From Labrys sedimenti (lineage in GTDB: Bacteria; Pseudomonadota; Alphaproteobacteria; Rhizobiales; Labraceae): DNA of 64,000 nucleotides. Under the pieces are notes generated by a model. The model saw only the letters and a list, made by a program, of their open reading frames with translations. It ran no database searches and had not been told where the DNA came from. Position numbers and translations under genes: made by a program. The stretch is taken from contig NZ_JAXOUF010000020.1 in the NCBI RefSeq assembly GCF_034424805.1, forward strand, positions 1 through 64,000, given 5' to 3'. This document shows positions 28,220 through 37,429 of this stretch, one piece after another. Each line of letters opens with the position of its first letter. Positions within the stretch are counted from its first letter, which is position 1.

Positions 28220-29311
28220 TCAGGCAGCCTGGTCGGGCCGCGGGCCGACATAGCGGGACTGCGGTCGGATCAGCCGGCCGTAGAGCACCTGCTCGCGGGC
28301 ATGGCCGATCCAGCCCACCACCCGCCCGGTGGCAAAGACGCTGGTGAAGCTCTCGCGCGGGAAGCCGAGGGCTTCGAGCAGCAAGGCCGTATAGAATTCG
28401 ACATTGATCTGCAGCGACCGGTCCGGCTTGCGGCGGGCGAGAATGCTGGTCGCGGCCGCCTCGACATGCTCGGCCAGAGCGAGACGGCTTGTCTCGTTCG
28501 TGCCCGGGCTGAACAGCGCCGTGACAGCCCGCTTGAGGGCCTCGGCCCGGGGGTCGCGCACGCGGTAGACGCGATGGCCGAACCCCATCAGCCTGTCGCC
28601 ACGGTCGAGGGCCGCCTCCAGCCAGGCCTCGGCCGTCTGCGCAGCGGCGATGCCGTCGAGCATGTCGAGAACCGGCCCCGGCGCACCGCCATGCAGCGGA
28701 CCTTTCAGGGCGCTCAGCGCCGCCAGCACCGCCGAGGTCAGGCCGGCCTGCGTCGAGGCGACCACCCGGGCGGTGAAGGTCGAGGCATTGAGGCCGTGAT
28801 CGCTGACCGTGACCAGATAGGTGTCGAGGGCGGCGGCTTCCTCCGAACGTGGCACGGTCCCATGCAGCATGCGCAGCATGTCGGCGGCATGGCCAGCCTT
28901 CGGATCCGGCGCGATCGCCGCCTCGCCCCATCGCTGCCTGGTGATGGCCGAGGTGAGCACGGCGGGCGCTGCGATCAGCCGAAGCGCCGTGGCAAGGTCC
29001 TCGCCATCCTCGAGCCAAGCCATGGCGGCGCGCAGCGCATCGGTGGCAGGCAGACCCGCATCCGGCGTGCCCTCGGCGACCAGCGACTCGAATACCTCGC
29101 AGCGTGCCTTGCCGAGGCGGGACGCCAGTTCCGCCGGGCCGAGCAGATCCTGGAAGAAGCCGTCGAGCAGGATGCCGACCAGTTCCTCATAGTCGACATG
29201 GCCAGCCAGATCGTCGAGCGAATGGCCGCGAATGACGAGCCGGCCGGCAAGGCCGTCCACGTCCGACATCACGGTTTCGGTGGCAATGACATCGTCCAAT
29301 CCATTGTTCAT
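28220..29311 (-). CDS. Citrate synthase-family enzyme
   Basis: A 363-residue short-form citrate synthase. The catalytic His residues appear in SDHGLNASTFTARV and GFGHRVYRVRDPRA. The third catalytic position, normally Asp in NVDFY, is Glu here (INVEFYTALLLEALG). Substrates could be acetyl-CoA or propionyl-CoA (methylcitrate synthase); the propionate genes 12 kb away do not decide this. ATG 29311 gives the family N-terminus GLDDVIATETVMSDVDG. Divergent from an HTH-fused paralogue. Confidence 0.85.
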   Translation of the reverse strand: MNNGLDDVIATETVMSDVDGLAGRLVIRGHSLDDLAGHVDYEELVGILLDGFFQDLLGPAELASRLGKARCEVFESLVAEGTPDAGLPATDALRAAMAWLEDGEDLATALRLIAAPAVLTSAITRQRWGEAAIAPDPKAGHAADMLRMLHGTVPRSEEAAALDTYLVTVSDHGLNASTFTARVVASTQAGLTSAVLAALSALKGPLHGGAPGPVLDMLDGIAAAQTAEAWLEAALDRGDRLMGFGHRVYRVRDPRAEALKRAVTALFSPGTNETSRLALAEHVEAAATSILARRKPDRSLQINVEFYTALLLEALGFPRESFTSVFATGRVVGWIGHAREQVLYGRLIRPQSRYVGPRPDQAA

Positions 29312-29357
29312 CGCAATCTCCTTATCACGGTTGCGACGAGCATTTGAGCGCTTTAGC

Positions 29358-29388
29358 ATTGACGTCAATCTTGATTGATTTCGTCAAT
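29358..29388. promoter_or_regulatory. Two ATTGA-TCAAT palindromes in the divergent promoter
   Basis: ATTGACGTCAAT (29358-29369, perfect 12-bp palindrome) and ATTGATTTCGTCAAT (29374-29388) are 16 bp apart. They lie between the divergent citrate-synthase genes, one of which encodes an HTH, and are a good operator candidate. Confidence 0.6.
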
Positions 29389-29408
29389 ATATCAGCCCGG
29401 TTGCATCG

Positions 29409-30578
29409 ATGTCCTGGATCACTTCGGAAGAAGCCCTCGCCCTGCTCAAGGTCCAGCCGCAGACACTCTATGCCAATGTCAGCCGCGGCAGGATCCGCAC
29501 CAGGCCGCACCCGCAGGACGTGCGGCGCAGCCTCTATCACGGCGAGGACATCAAAAAGCTGGCGGAGCGCCACGCCGGGCGCCGCAGCGCAGCCGACGTC
29601 GCCGCGCAAACCATCTCCTTTGGTGAGCCCGTGCTGGCCTCCGCCCTCTCCACCATCGCGGATGGCCGCCTGTGGTATCGCGGCGAAGACGCCGCCCGCC
29701 TATCGGAGCGGGCAGGCCTGGAGGAGATCGCGCGGCTGCTCTGGCAGGTCGGCAGGGTCGACCTCGCCTTCCCGCCGACCGTCAAGGGCGCGCCGATCCC
29801 GGCCAATCCCTTCGAAGCCGCGCTGCTCGCTTTGGCCCGGCGGGCCAGCCATGACTTTCCCACCGGCGGACGCTCGCATGCCGTCCTCTGCCGGGAAGCG
29901 GCAGGCCTGGTCGGCACCGTGGCAGCCGCCATGCTTGGTGGTGGTTCCGATGGTGCCTTGCCGCTGCATCAGCAGGCGGCACGGGCCTGGCAGGCGCCCA
30001 ATGCCGCCGGCCTCATCCGGCGTGCCCTGGTGCTACTGGCCGATCACGAGTTGAACGCCTCGACCTTCGCCGCCCGCACGGCCGCATCGACGGGCGCTCC
30101 GCTGGCCGCCGGCCTGCTGGCGGGGCTGGGCACCCTCGCCGGCCCGCTGCACGGCACGGCCGCGGTGAGCGTGCAGGCCCTGGCCGAGACCGCCCGCCGC
30201 ATCGGCGCTCGCCACGCCGTGCATGACTGGCTCTCCCGCGGCCATCGCCTGCCGGCCTTCGGCCATCCGCTCTATCCCGATGGGGATCCCCGAGCGACCG
30301 CCCTGCTGGCCTGCTTTGCCTGCAGCGAGATCTATGAGGGCATCCGAGGAGCCGTGGCAGAACATAGCGACGAGCCGCCGAATGTCGATTTTGCCCTCGC
30401 GGCCCTGGCCGACCATCATGGCCTGCCGGCGAGTGCGCCCTTCACGCTTTTCGCCCTCGCCCGCTCGGTCGGCTGGATCGCCCATATGCTCGAGCAGACG
30501 GCCCGGGGCAGCCTGATCCGCCCCCGCGCCCACTATGACGGGCCGCCGCTGAAGACAGCGGCGGCGGAGACGGCCTGA
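29409..30578 (+). CDS. HTH-citrate synthase fusion protein
   Basis: A 389-residue protein. Residues 1-50 form a MerR/excisionase-like HTH (SWITSEEALALLKVQPQTLY, then RGRIRTRPHPQD). From about residue 70 it is citrate-synthase-like and keeps both His motifs (DHELNASTFAAR and FGHPLYPDGDPRA) and NVDFALAAL with the Asp, though the aromatic partner (Tyr) is replaced. Either a DNA-binding regulator sensing acyl-CoA or oxaloacetate, or an enzyme with an added domain. Divergent from an unfused paralogue, across a pair of palindromes. Confidence 0.82.
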   Translation: MSWITSEEALALLKVQPQTLYANVSRGRIRTRPHPQDVRRSLYHGEDIKKLAERHAGRRSAADVAAQTISFGEPVLASALSTIADGRLWYRGEDAARLSERAGLEEIARLLWQVGRVDLAFPPTVKGAPIPANPFEAALLALARRASHDFPTGGRSHAVLCREAAGLVGTVAAAMLGGGSDGALPLHQQAARAWQAPNAAGLIRRALVLLADHELNASTFAARTAASTGAPLAAGLLAGLGTLAGPLHGTAAVSVQALAETARRIGARHAVHDWLSRGHRLPAFGHPLYPDGDPRATALLACFACSEIYEGIRGAVAEHSDEPPNVDFALAALADHHGLPASAPFTLFALARSVGWIAHMLEQTARGSLIRPRAHYDGPPLKTAAAETA

Positions 30579-30734
30579 CCCCACCAGCACCGGCTTTTGT
30601 CAAGGTAGACGCTCCCTGTTCCGCAGGGCACAGCAAGAGGGCCCGCTTCATGCTTGCGTCCGCCCCGTCCGGTCGCGCGCGATATTCATCGCCTTCGCCG
30701 CCAGGCTTGATCCCGCCCCATTGGAGAAACGCGG

Positions 30735-31604
30735 ATGCCCCGCCGTCTCACGCACCGCCTCCTTCTGTCGCTCGCCTTGTTCATCGGCTTCGCCCGCTTG
30801 GCCGTGGCCGCGGAGATACCGACGGTCGAAAATCCCGAAACCCAGGTCCGACACTATGTCGATGCGCTGACCCGGCAGGATTTCGACGGCGTGATGAAGA
30901 TTGCCTGCGGCGCTGGCAATGCCCCCGACTGCGAATTCGGCAAGGGCCTGCGCGATGCCCTCGCCTCGTTCAAGGGACGCACGCTGAGCTCGACGGGCAC
31001 GGTACTTGACCTTTCCTTTCCGGAGGCCATACGCGAGATCTATGTCGCGATACGGGCCGACGACTACACGCCGGTCTATTTGCGTTTCACCTATCGGATG
31101 GACGACAGCGGCTGGCGCCATCGCGCCTTCCGCTTTGCGACCGGCTCCTCGGCTGCGCTCTTTCCGGCCAGCCTCCTCGAAGGCAGCCTGGTCGGCTTGA
31201 CCGGCGCCAACCGGACAGGACCGGTCACGGCGGTCGACGAAACGAGTGAGAAGATCGTGGCCGGCATCGCCAGGCGGGATTACGAGAGTGTCGCAAACGC
31301 CATCCGGCAGGCCGTCACCGACACCAGCGAAGGCATGAAGCGCTCCATCGATCGCTTCGCCGACAGCTTGAAGCCGTATCATCTCAGCCACATCCGAAAG
31401 ATCATCGACAGAGAAATGGATGGCTTCCGCCAGCAGTTCTACTATGCCGCGGTCAGCGACAAGGACGCGATGTTCATCCGGCTGACCTATGCCAAGACCA
31501 ACGGACAATGGCGGCTCTTCGACATGCAGTTCGCCGGTGAGAGCAATGGCCTGATCCCGGCCGACATTCTGAAGGACAGCCTCGCCACCCTTCCAACCCC
31601 TTGA
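30735..31604 (+). CDS. Secreted hypothetical protein with internal repeat
   Basis: A 289-residue protein with a signal peptide (RRLTHRLLLSLALFIGFARLAVAA, cleavage after about residue 25). The mature part has two similar halves, each with a helical D/E-rich region followed by an 'RLTY...WRLFDMQFA'-like strand (YLRFTYRMDDSGWRHRAF and FIRLTYAKTNGQWRLFDM), as in NTF2-like or DUF4864-like exported domains. No assigned function. Followed by a convergent GNAT gene. Confidence 0.7.
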   Translation: MPRRLTHRLLLSLALFIGFARLAVAAEIPTVENPETQVRHYVDALTRQDFDGVMKIACGAGNAPDCEFGKGLRDALASFKGRTLSSTGTVLDLSFPEAIREIYVAIRADDYTPVYLRFTYRMDDSGWRHRAFRFATGSSAALFPASLLEGSLVGLTGANRTGPVTAVDETSEKIVAGIARRDYESVANAIRQAVTDTSEGMKRSIDRFADSLKPYHLSHIRKIIDREMDGFRQQFYYAAVSDKDAMFIRLTYAKTNGQWRLFDMQFAGESNGLIPADILKDSLATLPTP

Positions 31605-31625
31605 CCCTGCCCCAACCGCCCGGCG

Positions 31626-32102
31626 TCAAGGCGCGAACCGCTTTGAAATGCTTTCGGCTCCGCTGCGGTAATCGACGAAGCCGATACTCCCATAAAAAGC
31701 CTGGCCGCCTTGGTTCTCCTTGCGGATGGTGGCATCGATGAAGCGCACGCCCACTACCTTGGCCGAGGCCGCGGTTTCCCGGAACAGGGCGCGTCCGATG
31801 CCCCCGCCATGCGCCGCTGGCGCAACATAGGTTGCGATGACGGCCCAGTCAGCCGGCAGCCGGTCCTCGCCCGGCCAGTCCGGATCGCACCATTCGAGGG
31901 CTTGGAAACCCAGGATCTGCGCCTTCTCCACCGCCACGAAACAGCAGATTCCGCGCGTGGCCGCGATGAATTCGGTGCGAATGCGGTGCTTGTCGAAAGG
32001 CCTGCGATGCGCCGTGGTTCCGCCGATCGCGATGATCTCGTTGATGAGTCTGGCCATCGGACCGGCGTCCCTTGGCGACGCGGTCCGGACTTCCATGGGC
32101 AT
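31626..32102 (-). CDS. GNAT N-acetyltransferase
   Basis: A 158-residue GNAT domain. VIATYVAPAAHGGGIGRALF is the acetyl-CoA-binding motif A and GGQAFYGSIGFVDYRSG motif B. The N-terminus resembles phosphinothricin/PAT-like acetyltransferases (RPFDKHRIRTEF). Substrate unknown. Start may be ATG 32102 or 32096. Convergent with the secreted-protein gene. Confidence 0.82.
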   Translation of the reverse strand: MPMEVRTASPRDAGPMARLINEIIAIGGTTAHRRPFDKHRIRTEFIAATRGICCFVAVEKAQILGFQALEWCDPDWPGEDRLPADWAVIATYVAPAAHGGGIGRALFRETAASAKVVGVRFIDATIRKENQGGQAFYGSIGFVDYRSGAESISKRFAP

Positions 32103-32238
32103 TGGCAGCTCGCTTTCGGATGTGTTTTCGCTTTGCCCCAGCCTATCCGCCCGAGCCTGTTCGGCAAGGCGTCCGCCCCGATATGGCCATTCCAGGCCAG
32201 GCGCCGGCCAAACAGCATCGTGGGCCAGGACAGGCCGA

Positions 32239-32478
32239 TCAGGCCGGGTCCTTGAACTCGATCTCCGCCAGCGCGCGAAGCTCGGCTTCCTGGCCTGGAT
32301 AGGCCGCAGCCGGCAGGTCCTGAAGCGTCAGCCACAAGCTCGCCATATGCAACAGCTGCTGCTGCCTTGGCGTGGGCTTCTCCAGGTCGAAGAGCGAGGC
32401 GATCCCGTCGCGCAGCCGGCGGTCCTGCTCGGTGGCGTCCCAGCCGCTATAGCGGAGCCATTCTTCCTTGGGATCCAT
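32239..32478 (-). CDS. Small helical hypothetical protein, 79 aa
   Basis: Starts MDPKEEWLRYSGWDATEQD and is mostly amphipathic helix with several Trp residues. No family recognised. AGGAG-like sequence (rc of tctcctc) lies just ahead of ATG 32478, which supports translation. Confidence 0.6.
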   Translation of the reverse strand: MDPKEEWLRYSGWDATEQDRRLRDGIASLFDLEKPTPRQQQLLHMASLWLTLQDLPAAAYPGQEAELRALAEIEFKDPA

Positions 32479-32688
32479 CGGCGGTTCTCCTCTTGTTGCA
32501 TGCCAGCATGAAAGATGGCCGACATCTTACGGCATCACACTGCCGGTCCCGCACAGGGTGAAAACCGTACTGTCGTCTACTCGCTGGGACAGGCAGGCTG
32601 CCTTTCGATCATCAGATGTTGCCAAAACAACAATCTGGGTCGAATATCTGACATAACATGCGCGCTTTTACGCTATAGTGTCGAGGCA

Positions 32689-33120
32689 ATGGCCAAGAAG
32701 GACAAAAAGAAGCAGCCCGATATACGGCATCAAGTTGGAGCTCTTCCCGTGCGTGAACGGGATGGGCGTCTCGAAGTGTGCTTGATCACCACGCGCGAGA
32801 CCAGCCGCTGGTCGATCCCGAAGGGATGGCCGATGAAGGGACGCAACGACTGGGAAGCCGCGAGAATCGAAGCCGAACAGGAAGCCGGCTTGGTCGGCAC
32901 GGTCGGCAAGGAACCCTGCGGCAGCTTCATCTATTGGAAACGCCAGGCTGAGCACTTCGACCTCGTCGAGGTCTGCGTCTACCCTCTGCATGTGAATGAG
33001 ACCTTGCCGACCTGGAAGGAGATCGGCCAGCGCCAGGTGCGTTGGGTTCTGCCGGCGGATGCGGCCCTCGTCGTCGAAGAGCCGGGACTGTCCTCGTTGT
33101 TGCAGGGCATGAAACCCTGA
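32689..33120 (+). CDS. Nudix hydrolase (DIPP-like) with altered box
   Basis: A 143-residue Nudix domain, similar to diphosphoinositol-phosphate or Ap4A-type hydrolases in proteobacteria (VGALPVRERDGRLEVCLIT, SRWSIPKGWPMKG). The Nudix box reads GWPMKGRNDWEAARIEAEQEAGL over about 23 residues: the canonical REUxEE arginine is Ile and the first Glu of the metal pair is Gln, so activity may be weakened or altered. ATG 32689 starts a Lys-rich tail; earlier starts are non-coding. Confidence 0.8.
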   Translation: MAKKDKKKQPDIRHQVGALPVRERDGRLEVCLITTRETSRWSIPKGWPMKGRNDWEAARIEAEQEAGLVGTVGKEPCGSFIYWKRQAEHFDLVEVCVYPLHVNETLPTWKEIGQRQVRWVLPADAALVVEEPGLSSLLQGMKP

Positions 33121-33157
33121 AGCGCCTTACGATCTGTCGATCTCGCAAAGGCGCATT

Positions 33158-33268
33158 GAAATAGCTGCGCCTCCATTTCAAGAACGCCGGCATGGATAGA
33201 CCCGCGATCTGACCGGGTCGGTGCGAATCGTGACCGGTTCGCTGGTGTTCACCATCGCCGACCTGCCC
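33158..33268 (+). other. comM-like fragment with TnsB-site-like dodecamer
   Basis: 33227-33268 is 37/42 identical to an internal piece of comM (36582-36623, encoding TGSVVFTIVGLP). At 33158-33169 lies GAAATAGCTGCG, a perfect match to 12 bp of the 18-bp terminal repeats of the Tn7-like element. No open gene covers either. They may be relics of an older comM-linked insertion or chance matches. Confidence 0.4.
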
Positions 33269-33351
33269 TGGGCGAGTTCGGCGTCGACGGCGCCATTCCC
33301 GCGCGATTGGCGGCAAGGTTTCCCGGTGATTCCACTAAACCGCACAGCGCT

Positions 33352-34353
33352 TCAGCGCGAGGCCAGGAGGACCGTACCAGTCCTGCCGGACTTTTCGACA
33401 AGCGCCGCAGCCTGGCCAACATCCGCGAAGTGGAATGTCTTCTCGACCGTGAACAGTTCCGGTTTGGTAGAAGCAAGTTCGAGCGCCAGCTCCAGATCGG
33501 CCTTGCGAACCTCGGCGGGCAGGTTCGACCAACGTCCGATCGTCACTCCCGAAATGCGGATATCGCGGGTCGAAAAATAGAGTGCCGGAACGGAAATCGG
33601 TTGGCCGGAAAGATCGCCATAGGAAACAAGACTGCCGCCCTGAGTGAGCAGCCCGGCAGCGGCACTTGCCGTTTCGCCGCCAACCGGATCGAGGACGACG
33701 GCGATCGGATGCCCGTCCGCCGCGGCGTCGACCTTCTCCTGCCAGCCGGGCTTGTCGGTGGAGACAACAGGCAGATCGGGAAACACGACGTTGAGCTCGT
33801 TCACGCCGGCCTCGCGTCTGACGACGCCGACGACATCGAATCCGCGATCGAGAAGAAGCCCGATCGCCAATCTGGCAACGGCGGACCCGGCAGCGGTGAG
33901 GATTATGGCATCGCGACCTGGCTTCGCCCCCGAAGTCTCGACGGCTCTGAGGAGAAGCGCAGCCGTCAACGGGTTGACGTGAAGTTGCGCCGCAGCCTCG
34001 TCCGACACATCGTCGGGGATCTCGGTGACATACTCGGCGGAAACGAGGGCCTTCTCGCTCCAGGCGCCGCGTCCGGGGAAGAAGGCAACGCGCCTTCCTG
34101 GCTTCAGATCAACTCCGTCCCCCGCCTGTTCGACGATGCCATAGCCTTCGAAGCCGACACGGACGCCGCCTTCCGGGACGACCGATCCAGGCTGGTAGCG
34201 TCCTGCTACGCCGAGCAGATCGCCGTGATGAACGGGACGAAGGAGCACGCGGATCAGGACTTCGTCGCGTCCCGGGCGCTCGAGTTCCTCGACTTCGACA
34301 GTCTGAAGGACCTCTTCAGGCTTTCCGTGCTTGAAATAAACTGCAGCGCGCAT
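33352..34353 (-). CDS. Zinc-independent quinone oxidoreductase/MDR alcohol dehydrogenase
   Basis: A 333-residue MDR-superfamily reductase. Cofactor fold: VILTAAGSAVARLAIGLL replaces the usual Gly-rich turn (AxxSAVAR). N-terminal GroES-like domain: PGRDEVLIRVLLRPVHHGDLLGVAG. No zinc-binding cluster, typical of quinone oxidoreductase (QOR) members. ATG 34353 follows AGAAGGG. It is read in the same direction as the SDR gene 70 bp upstream, forming a small two-oxidoreductase unit under a LysR regulator. Confidence 0.85.
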   Translation of the reverse strand: MRAAVYFKHGKPEEVLQTVEVEELERPGRDEVLIRVLLRPVHHGDLLGVAGRYQPGSVVPEGGVRVGFEGYGIVEQAGDGVDLKPGRRVAFFPGRGAWSEKALVSAEYVTEIPDDVSDEAAAQLHVNPLTAALLLRAVETSGAKPGRDAIILTAAGSAVARLAIGLLLDRGFDVVGVVRREAGVNELNVVFPDLPVVSTDKPGWQEKVDAAADGHPIAVVLDPVGGETASAAAGLLTQGGSLVSYGDLSGQPISVPALYFSTRDIRISGVTIGRWSNLPAEVRKADLELALELASTKPELFTVEKTFHFADVGQAAALVEKSGRTGTVLLASR

Positions 34354-34423
34354 TGCTGACCCTTCTGGACAATGGGGAGCGGTCGCCGGCCGCTCCCGTC
34401 TCAAGATTAGACCTGTCTCAAGA

Positions 34424-35179
34424 TTAGACCTGGGCCTGGCCGCCATCGGCGAAGAGCTCGGCGCCGTTGACGAAGCTTGCATCGTCGGAAGCCAGGAAGA
34501 GCGTCGCCTTGGCGATTTCCTCCGATTCCCCAACGCGACCGAGCGGAATGCGCGAAGCGAGGTAGTCCAGGAGACCTTGCTGCTGCTCCCTGTCGTCGCC
34601 GGCAAGCTCGACGAGGCCGGGCGTGCGGGTCGCACCGGGCGAGACGACGTTGACGCGGATGCCGGTGCCCTTGAGGTCAAGCGCCCAGGAACGGGCCAGG
34701 TTGCGGACGGCCGCCTTGGACGCCGAGTAGACGGAAAAAGCAGCAGTGCCTTCGGTGCCGGCGGTGGAACCGGTCAGCACGACCGACGACCCCTTGCCCA
34801 GCAGTGGGAGCGCCTTCTGCACTGTGAATATGACGGCTTTCACGTTGCGGCCGAAGGTGTCGTCAATTTGTTCTTCGGTGATCTGGCCAAGCGGAAGCAT
34901 GCTGCCGCCGCCTGCGTTAACGACGAGGACGTCCAGGCGCCCTTGTTCCGATTTTACCTGAGCGAAGAGCCTGTCGAGATCGTCATTGTTGCTGGAATCT
35001 GCCTGAACGCCGACCGCCCCTTTGCCGATCTCGGCCACTGCCTTGTCCAGAGCGTCCTTGCGGCGGCCGGTGATATAGACGCGGGCGCCTTCGGCCACAA
35101 AGAGCTTGGCGGTCGAAAGGCCGATGCCGCTGGTTGCGCCGGTAACGACGGCAATCTTGTTCGCAAGTCTATTGGTCAT
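34424..35179 (-). CDS. SDR-family oxidoreductase
   Basis: A 251-residue classical short-chain dehydrogenase. TGATSGIG cofactor motif at residues 14-21, NAG motif (VVNAGGGSM), catalytic S-x11-Y-x3-K (LTGSTAGTEG... YSASKAAVRN) and the C-terminal region GRVGESEEIAKATLFLASDDA. Substrate unknown. Upstream of the QOR gene in the same direction. Confidence 0.9.
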   Translation of the reverse strand: MTNRLANKIAVVTGATSGIGLSTAKLFVAEGARVYITGRRKDALDKAVAEIGKGAVGVQADSSNNDDLDRLFAQVKSEQGRLDVLVVNAGGGSMLPLGQITEEQIDDTFGRNVKAVIFTVQKALPLLGKGSSVVLTGSTAGTEGTAAFSVYSASKAAVRNLARSWALDLKGTGIRVNVVSPGATRTPGLVELAGDDREQQQGLLDYLASRIPLGRVGESEEIAKATLFLASDDASFVNGAELFADGGQAQV

Positions 35180-35379
35180 CTTACTCTCCTGTTACTGGGC
35201 ACGCGTAGCGGATCAGCCCGAGCGAACGCGGCCAATGGTGCTTTGAAACTGTTCGGGAGGTGGCGCTGGCCCTTGGCCTGTCGTTGCCGTCCGATGTGGA
35301 GAAGCTAATTCGTCAGTCCGGCGGCGAGAAGCGGCCCGGCATGGAGAGATTATCCATTCACATGGACAATCTCGGGCAC

Positions 35380-36354
35380 CTAATCGCCACGCCTGGCGTC
35401 GACGCGCTCGAACACTTGCTGGGCCCAGTCCGCGAATGCCCGCAGTCGAGGATTGGGAAATCTGTCCGCGGGATAGACGAGGTGCAGGGCGTGGTTCTCT
35501 GGCTTCCAGGCGGGAAGGAATTCGACCAGCGAGCCGTGCTCAATATGCGGTCTTGCAAGGAAACCGAAGCTCTGCCCGATCCCCAGGCCGGCAAGCAGCG
35601 AACTGAGATGTGCGGTGCTTTCATTGACCGAGAGACCGCTCGCCGTCGGCATGAACTCTATCCGTTCGTCAAACCGCTGGAAGCGCAAGGGAAATCGTTT
35701 TCCAGACGATGCCGAAAAATAGCTGACGACCCGGTGCCTGCGGATATCGTCGGGGTGAGCAGGCGGCTCTCGACCTTCGAGATAGGTGGGCGCTGCGCAG
35801 AGAACGTAATCGAGTTCGCACAGCTTCCTTGCCTTCATCGAAGAATCGACGAGGGAACCGCCACGGATGACGCAGTCTATTCCTTCGCCTATGAGGTCAG
35901 CGGAGCGGTCGCTGACGCCCAGAAGAAGGTCGATGTCCGGATATTGGCGTTGAAAGTCCGAGAGGCAGGGGATCAGTATCCTGTTCGCCAGAACCGACCC
36001 GATGTCCACGCGGAGCCTGCCCTTCGGAGTGCTGCGAGAGCCGGCGACGGTGCCGTCCATATCGTCGAGATCGGCCAGAAGGCGCAACGCACGCTCATGA
36101 TAGGCGGCGCCCTCGGTGGTCATTGTCACAGAGCGCGTCGTTCGCTCGACAAGCTTCGTCCCGAGATGCGCCTCGAGATCTTGCACCAGCTTGCTGACGG
36201 AGGAACGGGGCAGGCTCATTGCGTCTGCGGCCTTGGCGAAAGACCGGGCTTCGGCGACGCGAACGAAGGTGCGTATGGCGAGTATCTGATCCAAATGAGG
36301 CCTGCCTGGTCGGAGCGCTGGGATGACTATACCCAGCTCGTTCGGCGTTTCCAT
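35380..36354 (-). CDS. LysR-family transcriptional regulator
   Basis: A 324-residue LysR regulator. HTH at about residues 20-80 (LAIRTFVRVAEARSFAKAAD then SSVSKLVQDLEAHLGTKLVE) and the effector domain after residue 105. ATG 36354 is preferred; 27 more in-frame residues upstream are not LysR-like. It lies 200 bp ahead of the SDR/QOR unit on the same strand, which it probably regulates; the 158-bp gap to comM is divergent promoter space. Confidence 0.87.
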   Translation of the reverse strand: METPNELGIVIPALRPGRPHLDQILAIRTFVRVAEARSFAKAADAMSLPRSSVSKLVQDLEAHLGTKLVERTTRSVTMTTEGAAYHERALRLLADLDDMDGTVAGSRSTPKGRLRVDIGSVLANRILIPCLSDFQRQYPDIDLLLGVSDRSADLIGEGIDCVIRGGSLVDSSMKARKLCELDYVLCAAPTYLEGREPPAHPDDIRRHRVVSYFSASSGKRFPLRFQRFDERIEFMPTASGLSVNESTAHLSSLLAGLGIGQSFGFLARPHIEHGSLVEFLPAWKPENHALHLVYPADRFPNPRLRAFADWAQQVFERVDARRGD

Positions 36355-36512
36355 TGCTGATCGGTACAGATGTCTTGCCGTGTGCAACGGCCACAGAAGC
36401 CACGAAGCGCTATCGATTTCGCAGTCGACAATCACGTTTTGTTCTCATTTTGCTTGGCGGTGCCGCGCTTCCCCGCTATCGTCGGCGGGGTTGATGGGGA
36501 AACGAGAACGAG

Positions 36513-37358
36513 ATGGTATCGCGCGTCGCGACGGTGGCATTCGAGGGCGTGGAAGCGCGCCAGGTCGACGTGCAGGTCCAGATCATGACGGGTTCGGTGG
36601 TGTTCACCATCGTCGGCCTGCCCGACAAGGCGGTTTCGGAGGCGCGCGAAAGGGTGCGCGCCGCCCTCACCGCCGCCGGCCTGGCCCTGCCGGCCAAGCG
36701 CATCACCGTCAACCTCGCCCCGGCCGACCTGCCCAAGGAAGGCTCGCATTTCGACCTGCCCATCGCGCTCGGTGTGATGGCTGCCATCGGCGCCATTCCG
36801 CATGACGCGCTGGAAGGCTATTGCGTGCTGGGCGAGCTCGGCCTCGACGGCACCATCACCAAGGTCGCCGGCGTGCTGCCATCGGCCGTTGCCGCCAATG
36901 GCCGAGGGCTCGGCCTGATCTGCCCGGCCGCCTGCGGGCCGGAAGCGGCCTGGGCCGGCCCCGACATGGACATTCTCGCCCCGCGCTCGCTGATCCAGCT
37001 CGTCAATCACTTCAAGGGCACGCAACTGCTTTCCCGCCCACAGCCGCGCATTGCCGCCGCGCCGGCCGCCCTGCCCGACCTCAGGGACATCAAGGGCCAG
37101 GAGACCGCCAAGCGCGCCTTGGAGGTGGCCGCCGCCGGCGCGCATAATCTCCTGATGATCGGGCCCGCCGGCTCCGGCAAATCGATGCTGGCGGCGCGGC
37201 TGCCCTCGATATTGCCGCCGCTCGTGCCGGCCGAGCTCCTGGAAATCTCGATGATCCATTCGGTGGCGGGCCAGCTCGCCGGCGGCGAACTCACCAGCCG
37301 GCGCCCCTTCCGCGCACCCCATCATTCGGCCTCGATGGCGGCGCTGATCGGCGGCGGC
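36513..37358 (+). pseudogene. comM: comM (yifB family), 5' part, interrupted
   Basis: Residues 1-282 of a ComM/YifB Mg-chelatase-like AAA+ helicase, which aids branch migration in natural transformation in other bacteria. Seen: N-terminal Lon-like domain (VQIMTGSVVFTIVGLPDKAV), Walker A GPAGSGKSM, and AALIGGG. The element follows at 37359. The chance frame continues a few residues into the element and stops at 37376. Joined to 60711-61403 it gives an uninterrupted 512-codon gene with LIGGGIHARPGEVSL restored. The break separates Walker A from Walker B (VLFLDE), so no ATPase is expected. Confidence 0.95.
37354..37358. repeat. Target-site duplication, left copy
   Basis: GCGGC adjoining the left TGTCA terminus; identical GCGGC follows the right terminus at 60706-60710. 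Five-base duplications are standard for Tn7-like transposition. Confidence 0.92.
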
Positions 37359-37429
37359 TGTCATTTCTCGAAATAAATGCGACTCGATCGAATTGATTGC
37401 GACTCGCCAATCGAAATAGCTGCGATTCA
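37359..37429. repeat. Left end of the Tn7-like element, three TnsB-type sites
   Basis: Terminus TGTCATTTCTCG, followed by CGAAATAAATGCGACTCG (37369-37386), CGAATTGATTGCGACTCG (37389-37406) and CGAAATAGCTGCGATTCA (37412-37429). Three left and four right sites is the arrangement of Tn7 itself. Confidence 0.9.
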
